From positions 496,001-560,000 of the forward strand of contig JACKEV010000009.1 in assembly GCA_020632795.1 (NCBI GenBank): 64,000 nucleotides of DNA, given 5' to 3'. The notes below the pieces were generated by a model. That model searched no databases and had not been told where the DNA came from. It was given only the letters and a program-made list of their open reading frames with translations. This stretch comes from Alphaproteobacteria bacterium (GTDB lineage Bacteria; Myxococcota_A; UBA796; CAJQPC01). Shown here piece after piece: positions 34,841 through 44,036 of this stretch. Within the stretch, counting starts at the first letter, position 1. Each line of letters begins with the position of its first letter. Made by a program: the position numbers and the translations under genes.

Positions 34841-35727
34841 TGGACCTCCACGCGCACGACGCGCACGGCCTTGGGGCCGGGGTCGAGGAAGTACAGGGCA
34901 CCGGCGCTGTCGGTGGCCACGTCGAAGGAGGGGCGGTAGCCCTCGGTAGCGACCGGCAGGGGGTAGGGGACGACCCCGACCCGGGCGGCCCAGCGGTCGA
35001 CCCGGATGCTGCCGTCGTCGTTGCTGTTCACCGCCTCGACCTCGATCCAGGGGGGGCGGCCGGGGATGACCTGGAAGGAGGCCTTCACCGAGTCGCCGAT
35101 CTCGACCGCCTCACCGTTGATGGTGACGCCTCCGCTGGGCGTGAGCTTGATGGCGGCCTCGGTGACGTCCTTCTGCTGGGCGATGGGCACGGGCTTTCCG
35201 TCCACCAGGACCGCGACATCCTTGGCGCTGCCGTCCTTGCGGTGGACGGTGATCACGCCGTTGTGCAGCGAGAGCGTGGCGCCGTCGGGGAGGTTCTCCT
35301 GGACGTCGTGGGTGGCCACCTTCGTGCCGTCGGTCTCGTAGACGTTGAGCTGCCCGACGCTCCCGTCCATGAGCACGACCTTGTTGCCCGGGGCCCAGCC
35401 CAGGCCGTCGATCTGGCCGGCGGCGAAGCGCCCCACCACGCCCTTGCCCAGCTCGGCGACGATCACCTCGTCCCGGACGGCGTCGTACAGGGCCACCTGG
35501 CCGTCCGCGCCCGCGGTCAGGTAGTCCGGGCCGATCGGCAGGTCGTCCTCCGCGCCGGTGGCGTAGCCCACGTCCTTGTTGTAGACGAGCTTCAGCTCAC
35601 CGGTGATGGCCGCTGTGCGCTTGGCGGTGGAGGGGTTCGGTGGGGGAGGCGGGGCCTTGCCGCGCCCTTGCGCGAAGGCCGGCGGGGCCAGCGTCACGCC
35701 GAGCAGCAGGAGCAGGGAGGGGCGCAT
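34837..35727 (-). CDS. Secreted beta-propeller-like protein
   Basis: 296 residues. A signal peptide ends near PPAFAQ, followed by a Pro-rich linker. The body has repeated beta-strand patterns with DGQVALYD, DGSVGQLNVYE, GALYFLDPGPKAVRVV, suggestive of NHL/beta-propeller blades, though the repeat number is low. No catalytic motif. The ATGA overlap with the NlpC/P60-like gene suggests they are made together, perhaps acting on the same envelope substrate (inference). Confidence 0.65.
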   Translation of the reverse strand: MRPSLLLLLGVTLAPPAFAQGRGKAPPPPPNPSTAKRTAAITGELKLVYNKDVGYATGAEDDLPIGPDYLTAGADGQVALYDAVRDEVIVAELGKGVVGRFAAGQIDGLGWAPGNKVVLMDGSVGQLNVYETDGTKVATHDVQENLPDGATLSLHNGVITVHRKDGSAKDVAVLVDGKPVPIAQQKDVTEAAIKLTPSGGVTINGEAVEIGDSVKASFQVIPGRPPWIEVEAVNSNDDGSIRVDRWAARVGVVPYPLPVATEGYRPSFDVATDSAGALYFLDPGPKAVRVVRVEVQ

Positions 35728-36099
35728 GAACGCTCCAAGGTCGGGAGATTCATCGCAACCTTACACCATGCGCCGGGTAGCAACGGATCGGGCCCCTCGC
35801 AGCGTCAGTTGGGGGTGGTCGTCCGAGCGTCGCTGCTGCCGATGGCCTGCCGCCAAGGGAGGACGGCCAGCGCTCGGCGGGGCCGACACCTGCGCCAATG
35901 GGCGAGAGGGTGACGCTCACGACGCGTGGCGCTGCTCGCGATGAGCCAGTTGGTGGCTGTGGGGGCGCCACAACTCCAGAAGGAGGGGACCCCTCCTGGT
36001 CCCCTCCTTCGCCCGGCAATGCCGGGCTGACCTCCCCCCGGGGTCTGCCGAGGACCTCTCAGGCGGACCGGACCTCAGACCGTCGGGGCTTGGGTCCCG
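35728..36099. other. Gene-free region with tandem hairpins
   Basis: 372 bases between the divergent start of the propeller gene (35727, -) and the stop of the alpha/beta-hydrolase gene (36100, -). Small open frames look random. The main structure is the pair of hairpins at 35979-36027. The bases just right of 35727 should hold the propeller-gene promoter, but I cannot pick out reliable boxes. Confidence 0.5.
35979..36027. terminator. Two adjacent strong hairpins, probable terminator of the upstream - strand operon
   Basis: GAAGGAGGGGACC/GGTCCCCTCCTTC (35979-36010) forms a perfect 13-bp stem with a CCTCCT loop. It is followed directly by GCCCGGC-AAT-GCCGGGC (36011-36027). They lie about 73 bases downstream of the alpha/beta-hydrolase stop on the - strand. 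There is no T-tract. Confidence 0.55.
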
Positions 36100-37185
36100 C
36101 TACTCGGTCTTCCGCTGGAACGTCACGATCGGATCGATGGGGACCGAGCCGTCCAGGATGCCGATGACCTGGGTGTCGTCGTCGTCCAGCAGCGCCACGC
36201 GGGCGAAGGCCAGGGCATAGGACTGCACCACGTGGAAGCCCTTGTCCGCCTCCAGGGTGCTGCAGGAGCCCAGCGCGAAGGTCTGGTGGCAGCCGCCCTC
36301 CAGCTCCAGCCAGGTGTAGTCGAGGCCGTCGATGGCGTCCCACTGGGCCTGCTGGCCCACCTGATCGTTGGTGCCGCTCATGAACATCACCGGGCCGGTC
36401 ATGCCCCGGTGCCCGGTGTCACCGAACCAGCGGCGGTCCAGGGTGCCAGCCAGGTGGACGGTCGCGATGACCCGGGGGTCGTCGATGCCCTGGCGGAAGG
36501 CCTCGATCTCGCCCTCGGTGCACTCGCCCGAGTTGGTGCCGCCCTCGGCGCAGAGCTGCTCGATGCCGGGGACGTCCAGGGTGGCCCCGCCCGCGGCCCA
36601 GCAGGTGTAGTTGCCGAAGCTGTGGCCGCTCAGGACCACCCGGCTGACGTCGGCCTCGGGGACCTCGGTCGCCAGGGCGTCCAGCGCGGCGGAGACGTCG
36701 GTGGCCCGGTGGATGTAGATGGAGGTGGGCTTGGGGTCGATGTAGTCCTGCAGCCGGTTCCCGGTGTGCCCCGGAGCGATGGTCACCCAGCCGTGGCTGG
36801 CGAGGTGCCGGGCCAGGAAGGCGCTGGTGCCGCCGAAGCCCTGGTTGCCGTGGGAGTAGACGTGCACCGGGTAGCCGCCGTCGTGGACCGGGGGGGCCAT
36901 CGTGGCGTCCTCGAAGGCCAGGGGGTCGTCGACGAGGTCGTCGTAGGAGGCCTCGCGGCCGTCCTGATCCTCGGTGGGGTACCACAGGTCGAGGTCGACG
37001 CTGCGCTCCCCGGAGCCGTCCGGGGGGGTGTAGGTGATGGTCCACGCCCGGTGACCGGCCTGGTAGAGGCCCGGGGCGGTGACCGCCCAGGAGAGCGGGT
37101 CGGGGGCGGGGGCGGCGGTGTCGTCGGGGCCCGTGCAGGCCAGGAGGAGGAGCAGCATGGCCGGCATGATGCCACGAGGCGTCAC
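36100..37185 (-). CDS. Alpha/beta-hydrolase lipoprotein (PAF-acetylhydrolase-like)
   Basis: 361 residues from the GTG at 37185, which forms a GTGA overlap with the GNAT stop; an ATG at 37167 is also possible. The signal MPAMLLLLLACTG marks a lipoprotein, followed by a DDTAAPAPD linker. Hydrolase motifs: VHVYSHGNQGFGG (oxyanion), LSGHSFGNY (nucleophile Ser), MSGTNDQ (Asp) and GGCHQTF (His). The layout resembles platelet-activating-factor acetylhydrolase and dienelactone hydrolase-like families. Expected to be an envelope esterase or lipase; the substrate is unknown. Confidence 0.83.
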   Translation of the reverse strand: MTPRGIMPAMLLLLLACTGPDDTAAPAPDPLSWAVTAPGLYQAGHRAWTITYTPPDGSGERSVDLDLWYPTEDQDGREASYDDLVDDPLAFEDATMAPPVHDGGYPVHVYSHGNQGFGGTSAFLARHLASHGWVTIAPGHTGNRLQDYIDPKPTSIYIHRATDVSAALDALATEVPEADVSRVVLSGHSFGNYTCWAAGGATLDVPGIEQLCAEGGTNSGECTEGEIEAFRQGIDDPRVIATVHLAGTLDRRWFGDTGHRGMTGPVMFMSGTNDQVGQQAQWDAIDGLDYTWLELEGGCHQTFALGSCSTLEADKGFHVVQSYALAFARVALLDDDDTQVIGILDGSVPIDPIVTFQRKTE

Positions 37186-37640
37186 AGGTCGAGGAGCAGA
37201 AGCGGCAGCATGCGCCCGGGGATGGACTGGGAGGGCGCCTCCCCGACGCGCCGGGCGCCCATGCGCTGGTAGAAGCCCTCGGCGAAGGGGTCGGCCTCGA
37301 TGCGCAGGCGGGCGTACCCGGCCCGCCGGGCCGCCTCCACGGCGTGGGCCATCAGCCGGCGGCCGACGCCCTGGCCGATGGCGCCGGGCTCCACGAACAG
37401 GTCGTCCAGCTCGGTGGTGGCGTCGTCGACGCGCCCCAGCGCGTAGAAGCCGAGCAGCGCGCCGTCGGCCTCAGCGACCACCACCGGCTTGGCGTCGATG
37501 TCGGCGGGCCGCAGGGTCAGCTCGGCGCGGCAGGCCTCCATGAAGGCGTCGTCGTAGCCCCAGAAGGCCTTCGCGCGCATGGCCAGGTCGCTGAGGGCGG
37601 GGGCCTCGTCGGGCCGGGCGTCGCGGAGGAGGAGGGGCAT
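37182..37640 (-). CDS. GNAT family N-acetyltransferase
   Basis: 152 residues. The acetyl-CoA binding motif A is VEPGAIGQGVGRRLMAHAV, preceded by the beta4 strand ATTELDDLFV, with the motif-B-like FYQRMGARRVGE toward the C-terminus. Length is normal for a single-domain GNAT. It transfers an acetyl group to an unknown amine. It overlaps the alpha/beta-hydrolase start by 4 bases. Confidence 0.85.
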   Translation of the reverse strand: MPLLLRDARPDEAPALSDLAMRAKAFWGYDDAFMEACRAELTLRPADIDAKPVVVAEADGALLGFYALGRVDDATTELDDLFVEPGAIGQGVGRRLMAHAVEAARRAGYARLRIEADPFAEGFYQRMGARRVGEAPSQSIPGRMLPLLLLDL

Positions 37641-37685
37641 GGGCGGGCTCCGTTCGCTCCCCCGTATCCCGGCGCGGGCTGGCGG

Positions 37686-38450
37686 CTACGCGCCCCGGGG
37701 GGTCGGCTCCGGCACGGGGGTCACCTCGGTCTCCCGCGCCGGGGAGAACCAGGGCGTGCGCGCGGCCCACACGAGGTAGCGGGCCCCGTGGCGCTGGGCG
37801 TAGCGCCGCTCCTTGAGGCGGGGCCCCAGGACGCAGTAGGCGCTCCAGGCCCCCCCCAGCAGCACGCGGTCCAAGGTCCAGGTGGGACCGGTCCACAGGA
37901 TCAGCATGAACGCGGCGTAGATGGGGTGGCGCACCAGGCCGTGCAGGCCCCGCGTCGGGAAGGAGGGGTAGCGGGGGGGCTGCTCGCGCAGGCGCGCCCA
38001 CCACCCGGTCAGCCCGGTCTGGACCCCCAGGCCCGCCTCCGCCATCGCCAGGCCCAGCAGGAGCCACCCCGCCGCGAAGCCCGCGGTCAGCGCCGCCCAG
38101 GCGGTGCCCTCGGCGATCCACACCTGCTCCCCGAGGGGCGCCCAGAGGGCGAAGGTGGCCAGGACCTGCGCGGAGGCGGCCGTCGCGTAGAGGGTCGTGT
38201 CCAGGGTGCCGTCCCGCTGCCCGGCCAGCCGCCGCAGGGCCCGCCGTCCGTTGGGGGTGAGCAGCAGGGAGTGCAGCAGCGGCATCTGGCTCAGCAGGGC
38301 GAGGTCGAGCGCCCAGGCCCACAGGCCCCGGGCGGGCCCGGCGCCCCGGGTGAGGCCGGTGAACAGGCCGAAGGCCATCGCCGCGACGGCGACGACGAAG
38401 GTGCCGTGGCACAGCGCGCCCAGCGCGAGGGCGGAGAGGCGGCGACGCAT
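37686..38450 (-). CDS. Integral membrane methyltransferase-like protein (isoprenylcysteine methyltransferase / NnrU type)
   Basis: 254 residues from the ATG at 38450, with GGGAG upstream. About six hydrophobic segments. The C-terminal signature LHGLVRHPIYAAFMLILW, followed by GPRLKERRYAQRHGARYLVW, is that of the ICMT/PEMT/MddA superfamily of membrane SAM-dependent methyltransferases (RHPxY and the E-R-Y-G-Y pattern). The substrate is undetermined; methanethiol, phospholipid or cysteine methylation are all known in the family. It is divergent from the LuxR-type gene. Confidence 0.78.
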   Translation of the reverse strand: MRRRLSALALGALCHGTFVVAVAAMAFGLFTGLTRGAGPARGLWAWALDLALLSQMPLLHSLLLTPNGRRALRRLAGQRDGTLDTTLYATAASAQVLATFALWAPLGEQVWIAEGTAWAALTAGFAAGWLLLGLAMAEAGLGVQTGLTGWWARLREQPPRYPSFPTRGLHGLVRHPIYAAFMLILWTGPTWTLDRVLLGGAWSAYCVLGPRLKERRYAQRHGARYLVWAARTPWFSPARETEVTPVPEPTPRGA

Positions 38451-38553
38451 GAGGACTCCCGGGTTGCGGAGCGAGGGGGTTTCGCTACACACTCAAGCTG
38501 GTGCGTGGTGGCCGGCGTCACCATGCGTCAGGCGTAGAGGAGGCGTACGTCGT

Positions 38554-39123
38554 ATGGCCCAAGACGTCGAAAATGACGATCTCGTCGAGACTTCCACAGA
38601 CACGCAGCAGTGGTCCCGCCGCGCGATGGGGCTGTTCGGGCTCATCCTCGTCTTCGTGATCGGCGACGTGGTGCACGACGCCTCCCTGGGCGCGGAGCTG
38701 GAGCACCTGCTGGTCGAGTTCGGCCTGATGGCCGTCGCGATGGTCGGGGCGGTGATGTTCTGGAAGATGTGGCGCCGGGAGCGGGCCACCAGCCGCGCCC
38801 AGATCGCCGCCGCGCACCAGGAGGTCCGCGCCTGGCAGTCCGAGGCCGACACCTGGCGGCGCGAGGCCCGGGACACCCTGCGGGGGCTCTCGGTGGCCAT
38901 CGATCGGCAGTTCGACCGCTGGGAGCTGTCCCCGGCCGAGCGCGAGGTGGCGATGCTGCTGCTCAAGGGCCTCAGCCACAAGGAGGTCGCCGACGTGCGC
39001 GAGGTCAGCGAGCGCACCGCGCGCAAGCAGGCGCGTGCGGTCTACAAGAAGGCCGGGCTCGCGGGCCGCGCGGAGCTGTCGGCGTTCTTCCTGGAGGATC
39101 TGCTGGTGGGTGAAGGCGGCTGA
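38554..39123 (+). CDS. Membrane-anchored LuxR-type HTH regulator
   Basis: 189 residues from the ATG at 38554; GAGGAGG lies about 13 bases upstream, a little far. Two TM segments (GLFGLILVFVIGDVV and LMAVAMVGAVMFW) are followed by a helical linker (~75-120). The LuxR/GerE HTH follows: LSPAEREVAMLLLKGLSHKEVADVREVSERTARKQARAVYKKAGL. There is no receiver domain, so the input may come through the membrane part. It ends directly before the convergent DUF5995 gene. Confidence 0.8.
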   Translation: MAQDVENDDLVETSTDTQQWSRRAMGLFGLILVFVIGDVVHDASLGAELEHLLVEFGLMAVAMVGAVMFWKMWRRERATSRAQIAAAHQEVRAWQSEADTWRREARDTLRGLSVAIDRQFDRWELSPAEREVAMLLLKGLSHKEVADVREVSERTARKQARAVYKKAGLAGRAELSAFFLEDLLVGEGG

Positions 39124-39915
39124 TCAGGTCGGCAGGTCCAGCCCGTCGAAGCGCACGGTGCGGGCCTGGGACAGGCGCCGGATGATGGCGCGCACGTCGT
39201 TGGACTCGACCACCTCGATGGCCTCCAGGGCGGCTCGGGCCAGCAGCGGCGGCTCCACGATGTCCCGGCCCCAGCGGGCGACCTGGGCGGCGCGGTCGGC
39301 GATGGCCGGGGCGCGCTCGGCGGGGGGCAGCGGCGCGAGGTGCTTCGCCAAGGACCACGCGGTGGTGCGGGCCACCAGCATGCCGGTGTCCACGATGGGC
39401 TTCTCCACCACGCGGCCGACCTTCTCGGCCAGGTGGATGGCCGGGGAGAGGTCCCCGATCTCCTTCTCCACCAGCGGCGAGAGCACCGCGAGCACCTTGT
39501 TGATGCGCAGGAAGTCGGCGTGCAGGCTCGCCAGCGCGTCCCCCGGGGCGACCTCGGCGCAGGCCACACCCAGGTCCAGCTCGATGTGCGCGTTCATGCC
39601 CACCAGCAGGTGCTGGAGGATGATGAGCCGGCGGTCCGCCACCGCGTCGATGGCCACGGTCCAGGGGGCGGTGCAGCCGGGCCCGCGGCGGACGTAGTCG
39701 TCGACCGCCGCCAGCCAGCGCCCGGCGAAGACCACGTCGAGGTGCTCCATCCGGGCGTCGTCGTCGAAGTAGTCCTTGCCGAGGAGGTCGTGGATGGTGC
39801 GGGTCACCCGCCGGTAGAGCGCCGCGAAGAAGCCCAGCCGGCTGGCCCCCAGCAGGCAGTCGTCCACGATGTCGTCCATCCGAGTCAGCAGCTGGTCGAT
39901 GGTCTGCTCCGGCAT
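39124..39915 (-). CDS. DUF5995 family protein
   Basis: 263 residues from the ATG at 39915 with AGGAG upstream. All-helical, with no signal peptide. Family-like features: FFAALYRRVT near the N-terminus, LDVVFAGRWLAA, and VGMNAHIELDLGVA with the conserved GMNAHIxxDL. The family has no assigned function. It is the third gene of a - strand set, after an FHA regulator and a kinase-WD40 gene (12 bases from the latter), so it may act in or be controlled by that pathway (inference). Confidence 0.75.
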   Translation of the reverse strand: MPEQTIDQLLTRMDDIVDDCLLGASRLGFFAALYRRVTRTIHDLLGKDYFDDDARMEHLDVVFAGRWLAAVDDYVRRGPGCTAPWTVAIDAVADRRLIILQHLLVGMNAHIELDLGVACAEVAPGDALASLHADFLRINKVLAVLSPLVEKEIGDLSPAIHLAEKVGRVVEKPIVDTGMLVARTTAWSLAKHLAPLPPAERAPAIADRAAQVARWGRDIVEPPLLARAALEAIEVVESNDVRAIIRRLSQARTVRFDGLDLPT

Positions 39916-39926
39916 GCTCGCTCCTG

Positions 39927-42900
39927 TCAGTGCTGTCCGTCCCGCAGGACGTCGGTGAGGGTGAGGCCCCAGGTCTCTTCGACCTCGGGGACGAAGGTGT
40001 CGCTGTCCACGTCCAGGGCGGAGAGCGCCCAGACCCGGATGTCGCCGTCCCAGCTCCCTGTGTAGAGGGTCCGGCTGTCCGCCGAGAACAGCACGGACGC
40101 CACCCGCTCGGTGTGCCCGCGCAGGGCCGCGACGATCGCCCCGGTCCCGGCGTCGAGGACCCAGGTGGTGCCGGCCAGATCGCCCACGGCCAGCAGCCGG
40201 TTGTCCGCGGAGAAGGTGAGATCCACGGGGCGGTGCTCCCCCAGCTCGGCCCGCAGGAGCGGCTCGGTGGCGTCCCAGCGGCGCACCGTCACCCCGCGCG
40301 CGTCGGCGATGGCCACCCGCTCGCCGTCGGGGCTGATCGCGACCGCCAGAGGGCTGAGCGCGGTCCCCGCGGGCTCGACGTGGGGGCCGGGCTCCGCCGC
40401 GAGCCGCCACACGCCGCCGTCGGTGTCCACCATGACCCCGAAGCGGCCGTCCTGGCTGGCCTGAGCGTCGAAGAGCTGCCGCCCTGGCAGGGCCAGGCGA
40501 CCGTCGGGCAGGCCGTCGCGCAGCCGGAACACCATCGGGCCGCTGCTGCCGTAGTTCAGCCCCACGACCAGCTCCTGCCCGAGCACCAGGAGGCGGCGGT
40601 AGAGCCCCAGGTCGCCCCAGCTCCGCCAGGCGTCCGACGCCAGGTCGATCTCGTGGATGCCCTCCAGCGAACCATAGACCCCCAGCACCCGTCGGCCGTC
40701 CGGGGTGAAGGCGACGCCCTTGGCCACCGTCTCCTGGGCGACGTGGTCGTGCAGGAGCGCGCCGTCCGCCAGTCGGTGCACACGCAGGTGCCCGTCGCCG
40801 TGGGAGGCCGCGAGCAGCGCGCCGTCCGGGGAGAGCGCCACGCAGGAGACCCCGGCGGCGTAGGGGTAGCGGGTCGGCGGCGCGGGGGGCGGCACCGTCC
40901 AGCGGGTCAGCCGCTCGGGGGAGACCAGCACCAGCGTGCCGTCCGGCGCGAACGACGCCGCGTGCCAGCGGCTGCCCGGCAGCCGCACGGTCTCGGGGGA
41001 GGCGGCCACCCCGAACAGCACCACGCTGCCCCGCTCGGTGACCGCGAGGATGCGCGCGTGGTCCGGGGCCCAGCGCACGTCCCGGATCGGCCCCAGCCCG
41101 GTGGCCCAGGTGTTCTCCACGGCGAGGGTGGCCGTGTCGACCAGCAGCAGCAGGCCGGTCCGGGTGGCGACGATGAGCCTCGACCCGTCCTGGGAGAAGC
41201 GCAGCGCCGTCACGCCCCGGTGGTCGGGGGAGTTGAACAGCCGCATTCGGCGGGCGGGGGCGTCGGCCGGCGGCCCGATCAACAAGGTCCCGTCCACGCA
41301 GGCCACCGCGACGATCCCCTGGGCGCTGACGGTGGCCTCCTCGTGGTAGACCGCCTTGCACCAGGGGTTCTCAGCGCGGATGTGACCGGTCGGGGTCAGG
41401 AACTTGAGGTGCGGGCCGACCGCGAAGGCGATGGTGTCCGCGGTGTCGGTGCTGAACAGCCCGCGGTCAGAGGGCAGGCTGTAGGCGCGCGCCTCCAGGG
41501 CGCCGTCGGCGGCGCTGGCCCGCACGATGGAGGCGGTGGGCAGGGTGAGGAACACGCCCCCGTCGTCCGGCAGCACCTGGCCGTCCACCGCGTCGTAGGG
41601 CCGGGTCCAGCGCACCTGGGCGTCGTCGGTGGACACGAGCAGGGTGCGCCGGCCGTCGAGGCAGAGCACGCTGCGGCCCTCGGGCCCCATGCGCAGGAAG
41701 GTGCAGCCCTCCGGCATCGCGGTGGTGCTCTGCAGGCGGGGGCGCGGGGTGTCGGCGTAGGCGGCCAGCACGCCGCGGGCGTCGGGGTCCTCCCGCAGGC
41801 GCAGGGCGTGGGCGGCCAGCAGCTCGGCCTCTCCCCGGGCGTCCCGGGCCCAGGCGCTGAGGGCCTGGGCGATCAGGGCGTCGGCCAGGAAGCCGTCCGC
41901 CTGCGCGCGGGCCTCGTGGGCGCTGGCCTCGGCGGCGCGGGCCCGGTCCCGCTCGGTGGAGGTGCGCGTCCACGCCGCCGCGGCCACCCCCAGCACCACC
42001 AGCAGGCCGATCCCGGCCACCGCCAGGGGCACCCGCCACAGCCGGGCCACCCGGCGCAGCAGATCGGCGGCGCGGTAGCTGTAGGCGCCCACCCGCAGGC
42101 CCGACAGGTAGCGGTTCAGGTCCTCGGCCAGCGCCTTGGCGTCGGGGTAGCGGTCCGCAGGCTCCGGGGCCATCGCCCGCTCCACGATGGCGATCAGCTC
42201 CGGCGGTGCGTCCGGGGCCCGACGGCGCAGCGGCGGGGGCACGCCGCGCCGCACCCGGGCGAGCACCTCCCGCTGGGAGTCCCCGTCGAAGGCCGGCGCG
42301 CCGACGATCAGCTCGTAGAGCACCGCCCCCAGGCTCCAGGTGTCCGAGCGCGCGTCCACCGGCAGCCCGTTGGCCTGCTCCGGGCTCATGTAGCGCGGCG
42401 TGCCCACCACCGCGCCCTCGACGGTGAGGGCGGGGTCGGTGTCGGCGAGCACGGCCTCCCAGTCGGCGTCGTCGGTGTCGGCGGGGCGGGCCAGCCCCCA
42501 GTCGACCACCTGGGTCTCCCCGAACTCCCCGACCATGATGTTCGCCGGCTTGAGGTCCCGGTGGAGCACGCCGAGGTTGTGGGCGTAGGCGACCGCCTGG
42601 CAGGCGGCGAGGACGTGGGGCAGGAGGCGCAGTCGGGCGGGCATGTCCGGGGCCTCCCGGAGGGTCTCGGCCAGGGAGCGCCCCCGGATGGCCCGCATCG
42701 TGTAGAACAGCCCGCCGTCGGGCCCGCGCCCGGCGTCGTAGACCTGGATGATGCCGGGGTGCTCGAGCTGGGCGGTGACCCAGGCCTCCCGGGCCAGCCG
42801 GGCTCCGGCCGACCCCGGCGCGACCTCCTTGAGCGCGACCTCCCGGCGCAGGCGGCGATCCAGGGCGGCGATCACCCGGCCCATGCCGCCGCGGCCCAGG

Positions 42901-43091
42901 AGCTGCCGGCGCTCGTAGCGCTGGCCGTCCTCGATGGCGAAGGGGTGCTGCGGATCGTCGGGCGGGGGCGTGTCGGTCTGCGCCGGGTCGAGGCTGCCCC
43001 AGGGCGCGCCGCTGACGTCAGCCGCCGCGCTTTCGTAGCCGAGCTCCTCATCCGGAGGAGGGGGAGCGTTTCGCTTGGGTGGATCGCGCAT
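39927..43091 (-). CDS. Ser/Thr protein kinase fused to WD40 propeller
   Basis: 1054 residues. Residues ~1-50 are disordered and Pro/Asp-rich. The Hanks-type kinase (~58-330) follows: GRGGMGRVIAALD, VALKEV, HRDLKPANIM, DWGLARP (DWG instead of DFG) and GTPRYMSPEQA. A TM segment is near 360 (LAVAGIGLLVVLGVAAAAW). The remaining ~660 residues form WD40-type blades (GVTALRFSQDGSRLIVAT, LTFSADNRLLAVGD, RVASVLFSADSRTLYTGSWDGDIRVW), probably extracytoplasmic. The order kinase-TM-propeller suggests signal reception outside. The FHA gene 32 bases upstream is a plausible substrate. Confidence 0.88.
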   Translation of the reverse strand: MRDPPKRNAPPPPDEELGYESAAADVSGAPWGSLDPAQTDTPPPDDPQHPFAIEDGQRYERRQLLGRGGMGRVIAALDRRLRREVALKEVAPGSAGARLAREAWVTAQLEHPGIIQVYDAGRGPDGGLFYTMRAIRGRSLAETLREAPDMPARLRLLPHVLAACQAVAYAHNLGVLHRDLKPANIMVGEFGETQVVDWGLARPADTDDADWEAVLADTDPALTVEGAVVGTPRYMSPEQANGLPVDARSDTWSLGAVLYELIVGAPAFDGDSQREVLARVRRGVPPPLRRRAPDAPPELIAIVERAMAPEPADRYPDAKALAEDLNRYLSGLRVGAYSYRAADLLRRVARLWRVPLAVAGIGLLVVLGVAAAAWTRTSTERDRARAAEASAHEARAQADGFLADALIAQALSAWARDARGEAELLAAHALRLREDPDARGVLAAYADTPRPRLQSTTAMPEGCTFLRMGPEGRSVLCLDGRRTLLVSTDDAQVRWTRPYDAVDGQVLPDDGGVFLTLPTASIVRASAADGALEARAYSLPSDRGLFSTDTADTIAFAVGPHLKFLTPTGHIRAENPWCKAVYHEEATVSAQGIVAVACVDGTLLIGPPADAPARRMRLFNSPDHRGVTALRFSQDGSRLIVATRTGLLLLVDTATLAVENTWATGLGPIRDVRWAPDHARILAVTERGSVVLFGVAASPETVRLPGSRWHAASFAPDGTLVLVSPERLTRWTVPPPAPPTRYPYAAGVSCVALSPDGALLAASHGDGHLRVHRLADGALLHDHVAQETVAKGVAFTPDGRRVLGVYGSLEGIHEIDLASDAWRSWGDLGLYRRLLVLGQELVVGLNYGSSGPMVFRLRDGLPDGRLALPGRQLFDAQASQDGRFGVMVDTDGGVWRLAAEPGPHVEPAGTALSPLAVAISPDGERVAIADARGVTVRRWDATEPLLRAELGEHRPVDLTFSADNRLLAVGDLAGTTWVLDAGTGAIVAALRGHTERVASVLFSADSRTLYTGSWDGDIRVWALSALDVDSDTFVPEVEETWGLTLTDVLRDGQH

Positions 43092-43123
43092 CCGACTCTG
43101 AGGCTAACCCGTCGCGGGGCCCG

Positions 43124-44023
43124 TCAGGTGCGGTCCTCCACCTTGTCACCCGGGTAGAGCACCAGCTCGACGTTGCCGGTGCCGTCGGCGCGCACCAGAT
43201 CGGGGCGCACCCGCACCTCCTTGAGCCGCGCCCGGAGGCGCGAGACGCCGATGTCCCACTTCCGGCGGAGCTGGTGGCGATCCTCGACGTCCTTCCAGAT
43301 CTCTCGGGAGACGGTCTCCCAGGACACCGGGCCGGCGAAGGCCACCAGCTCGCTGACGATGCGGGCCATCTGGCCGTTGAGGCGCACCGTCGGCTCGCCG
43401 GGGCGGTAGAGGTGCACCGTGTCGTAGAAGGCCACGACGCGCAGCGCGGCGTGGACCCCGCCCTGGAGCCGGGTGGCCTGGCCGGCGGCGGCCTGGAGCG
43501 GGGCGCGGACCGCCCGGAGGGTGCAGCCGTCCAGGGTGAGGGTGACGCCGTCCTCCAGGGGGATCGGGGCTTCTCCAGGAACAGCCAGCCGCCAGCGCTC
43601 CCCCTGGCTCCAGATGTGGGCGGCGGCGTCGGCCCGGTAGCCCGGGGCGAGCTGGAGCCGGGGGCGGGTCAGCACCGAGCAGACCCCGGACAGCACCCGC
43701 CGGGCCAGCCCCTCGGCCTCCAGGGCGAGCACGAACTCGGGCAGCACCACGTCGGCGACCTCCAGGGGCAGCCCCGGGGCCAGCTCGACGGTGAGGCCGC
43801 GGGTGAGCGTCACCTCGGTGACCGGCCGCCGATCGACCGCGAAGCGCCCCCTCAAGCCCAGCAGCTTGAGGGTGTCGCCCCGCAGGCTCACCATCGCGTG
43901 GGCCTCGGAGACCCGGGCGTCGTCCAGGCACAGGGCGGCGGTGGCCAGGCGGCCGATGAGGTCGCCGTGACCGAGGTCGACCTGCTCCCCGTCCGGGAGC
44001 CTGAACCGGGCGAACGCGCGCAT
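43124..44023 (-). CDS. FHA-domain protein with C-terminal winged-helix-like region
   Basis: 299 residues. An FHA-like domain occupies ~1-95 (GRLATAALCLDDARVSEAHAMVS, a degenerate GR..S..H pattern) and binds phosphothreonine in the family. The C-terminal ~100 residues (VRLNGQMARIVSELVAFAG, WETVSREIWKD, LRRKWDIGVSRLRARLKEV) resemble an OmpR/Trans_reg_C winged helix. The combination suggests a transcription factor switched by the adjacent kinase. It lies directly upstream of the kinase-WD40 gene, same strand. Confidence 0.75.
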   Translation of the reverse strand: MRAFARFRLPDGEQVDLGHGDLIGRLATAALCLDDARVSEAHAMVSLRGDTLKLLGLRGRFAVDRRPVTEVTLTRGLTVELAPGLPLEVADVVLPEFVLALEAEGLARRVLSGVCSVLTRPRLQLAPGYRADAAAHIWSQGERWRLAVPGEAPIPLEDGVTLTLDGCTLRAVRAPLQAAAGQATRLQGGVHAALRVVAFYDTVHLYRPGEPTVRLNGQMARIVSELVAFAGPVSWETVSREIWKDVEDRHQLRRKWDIGVSRLRARLKEVRVRPDLVRADGTGNVELVLYPGDKVEDRT

Positions 44024-44036
44024 GTCTTCAGGATAG

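Noticed and set aside
39930..43157. Long + strand frame opposite the kinase-WD40 gene
   Set aside because: Composition is Arg/Gly/His/Val-rich and domain-free, while the - strand encodes obvious kinase and WD40 motifs.
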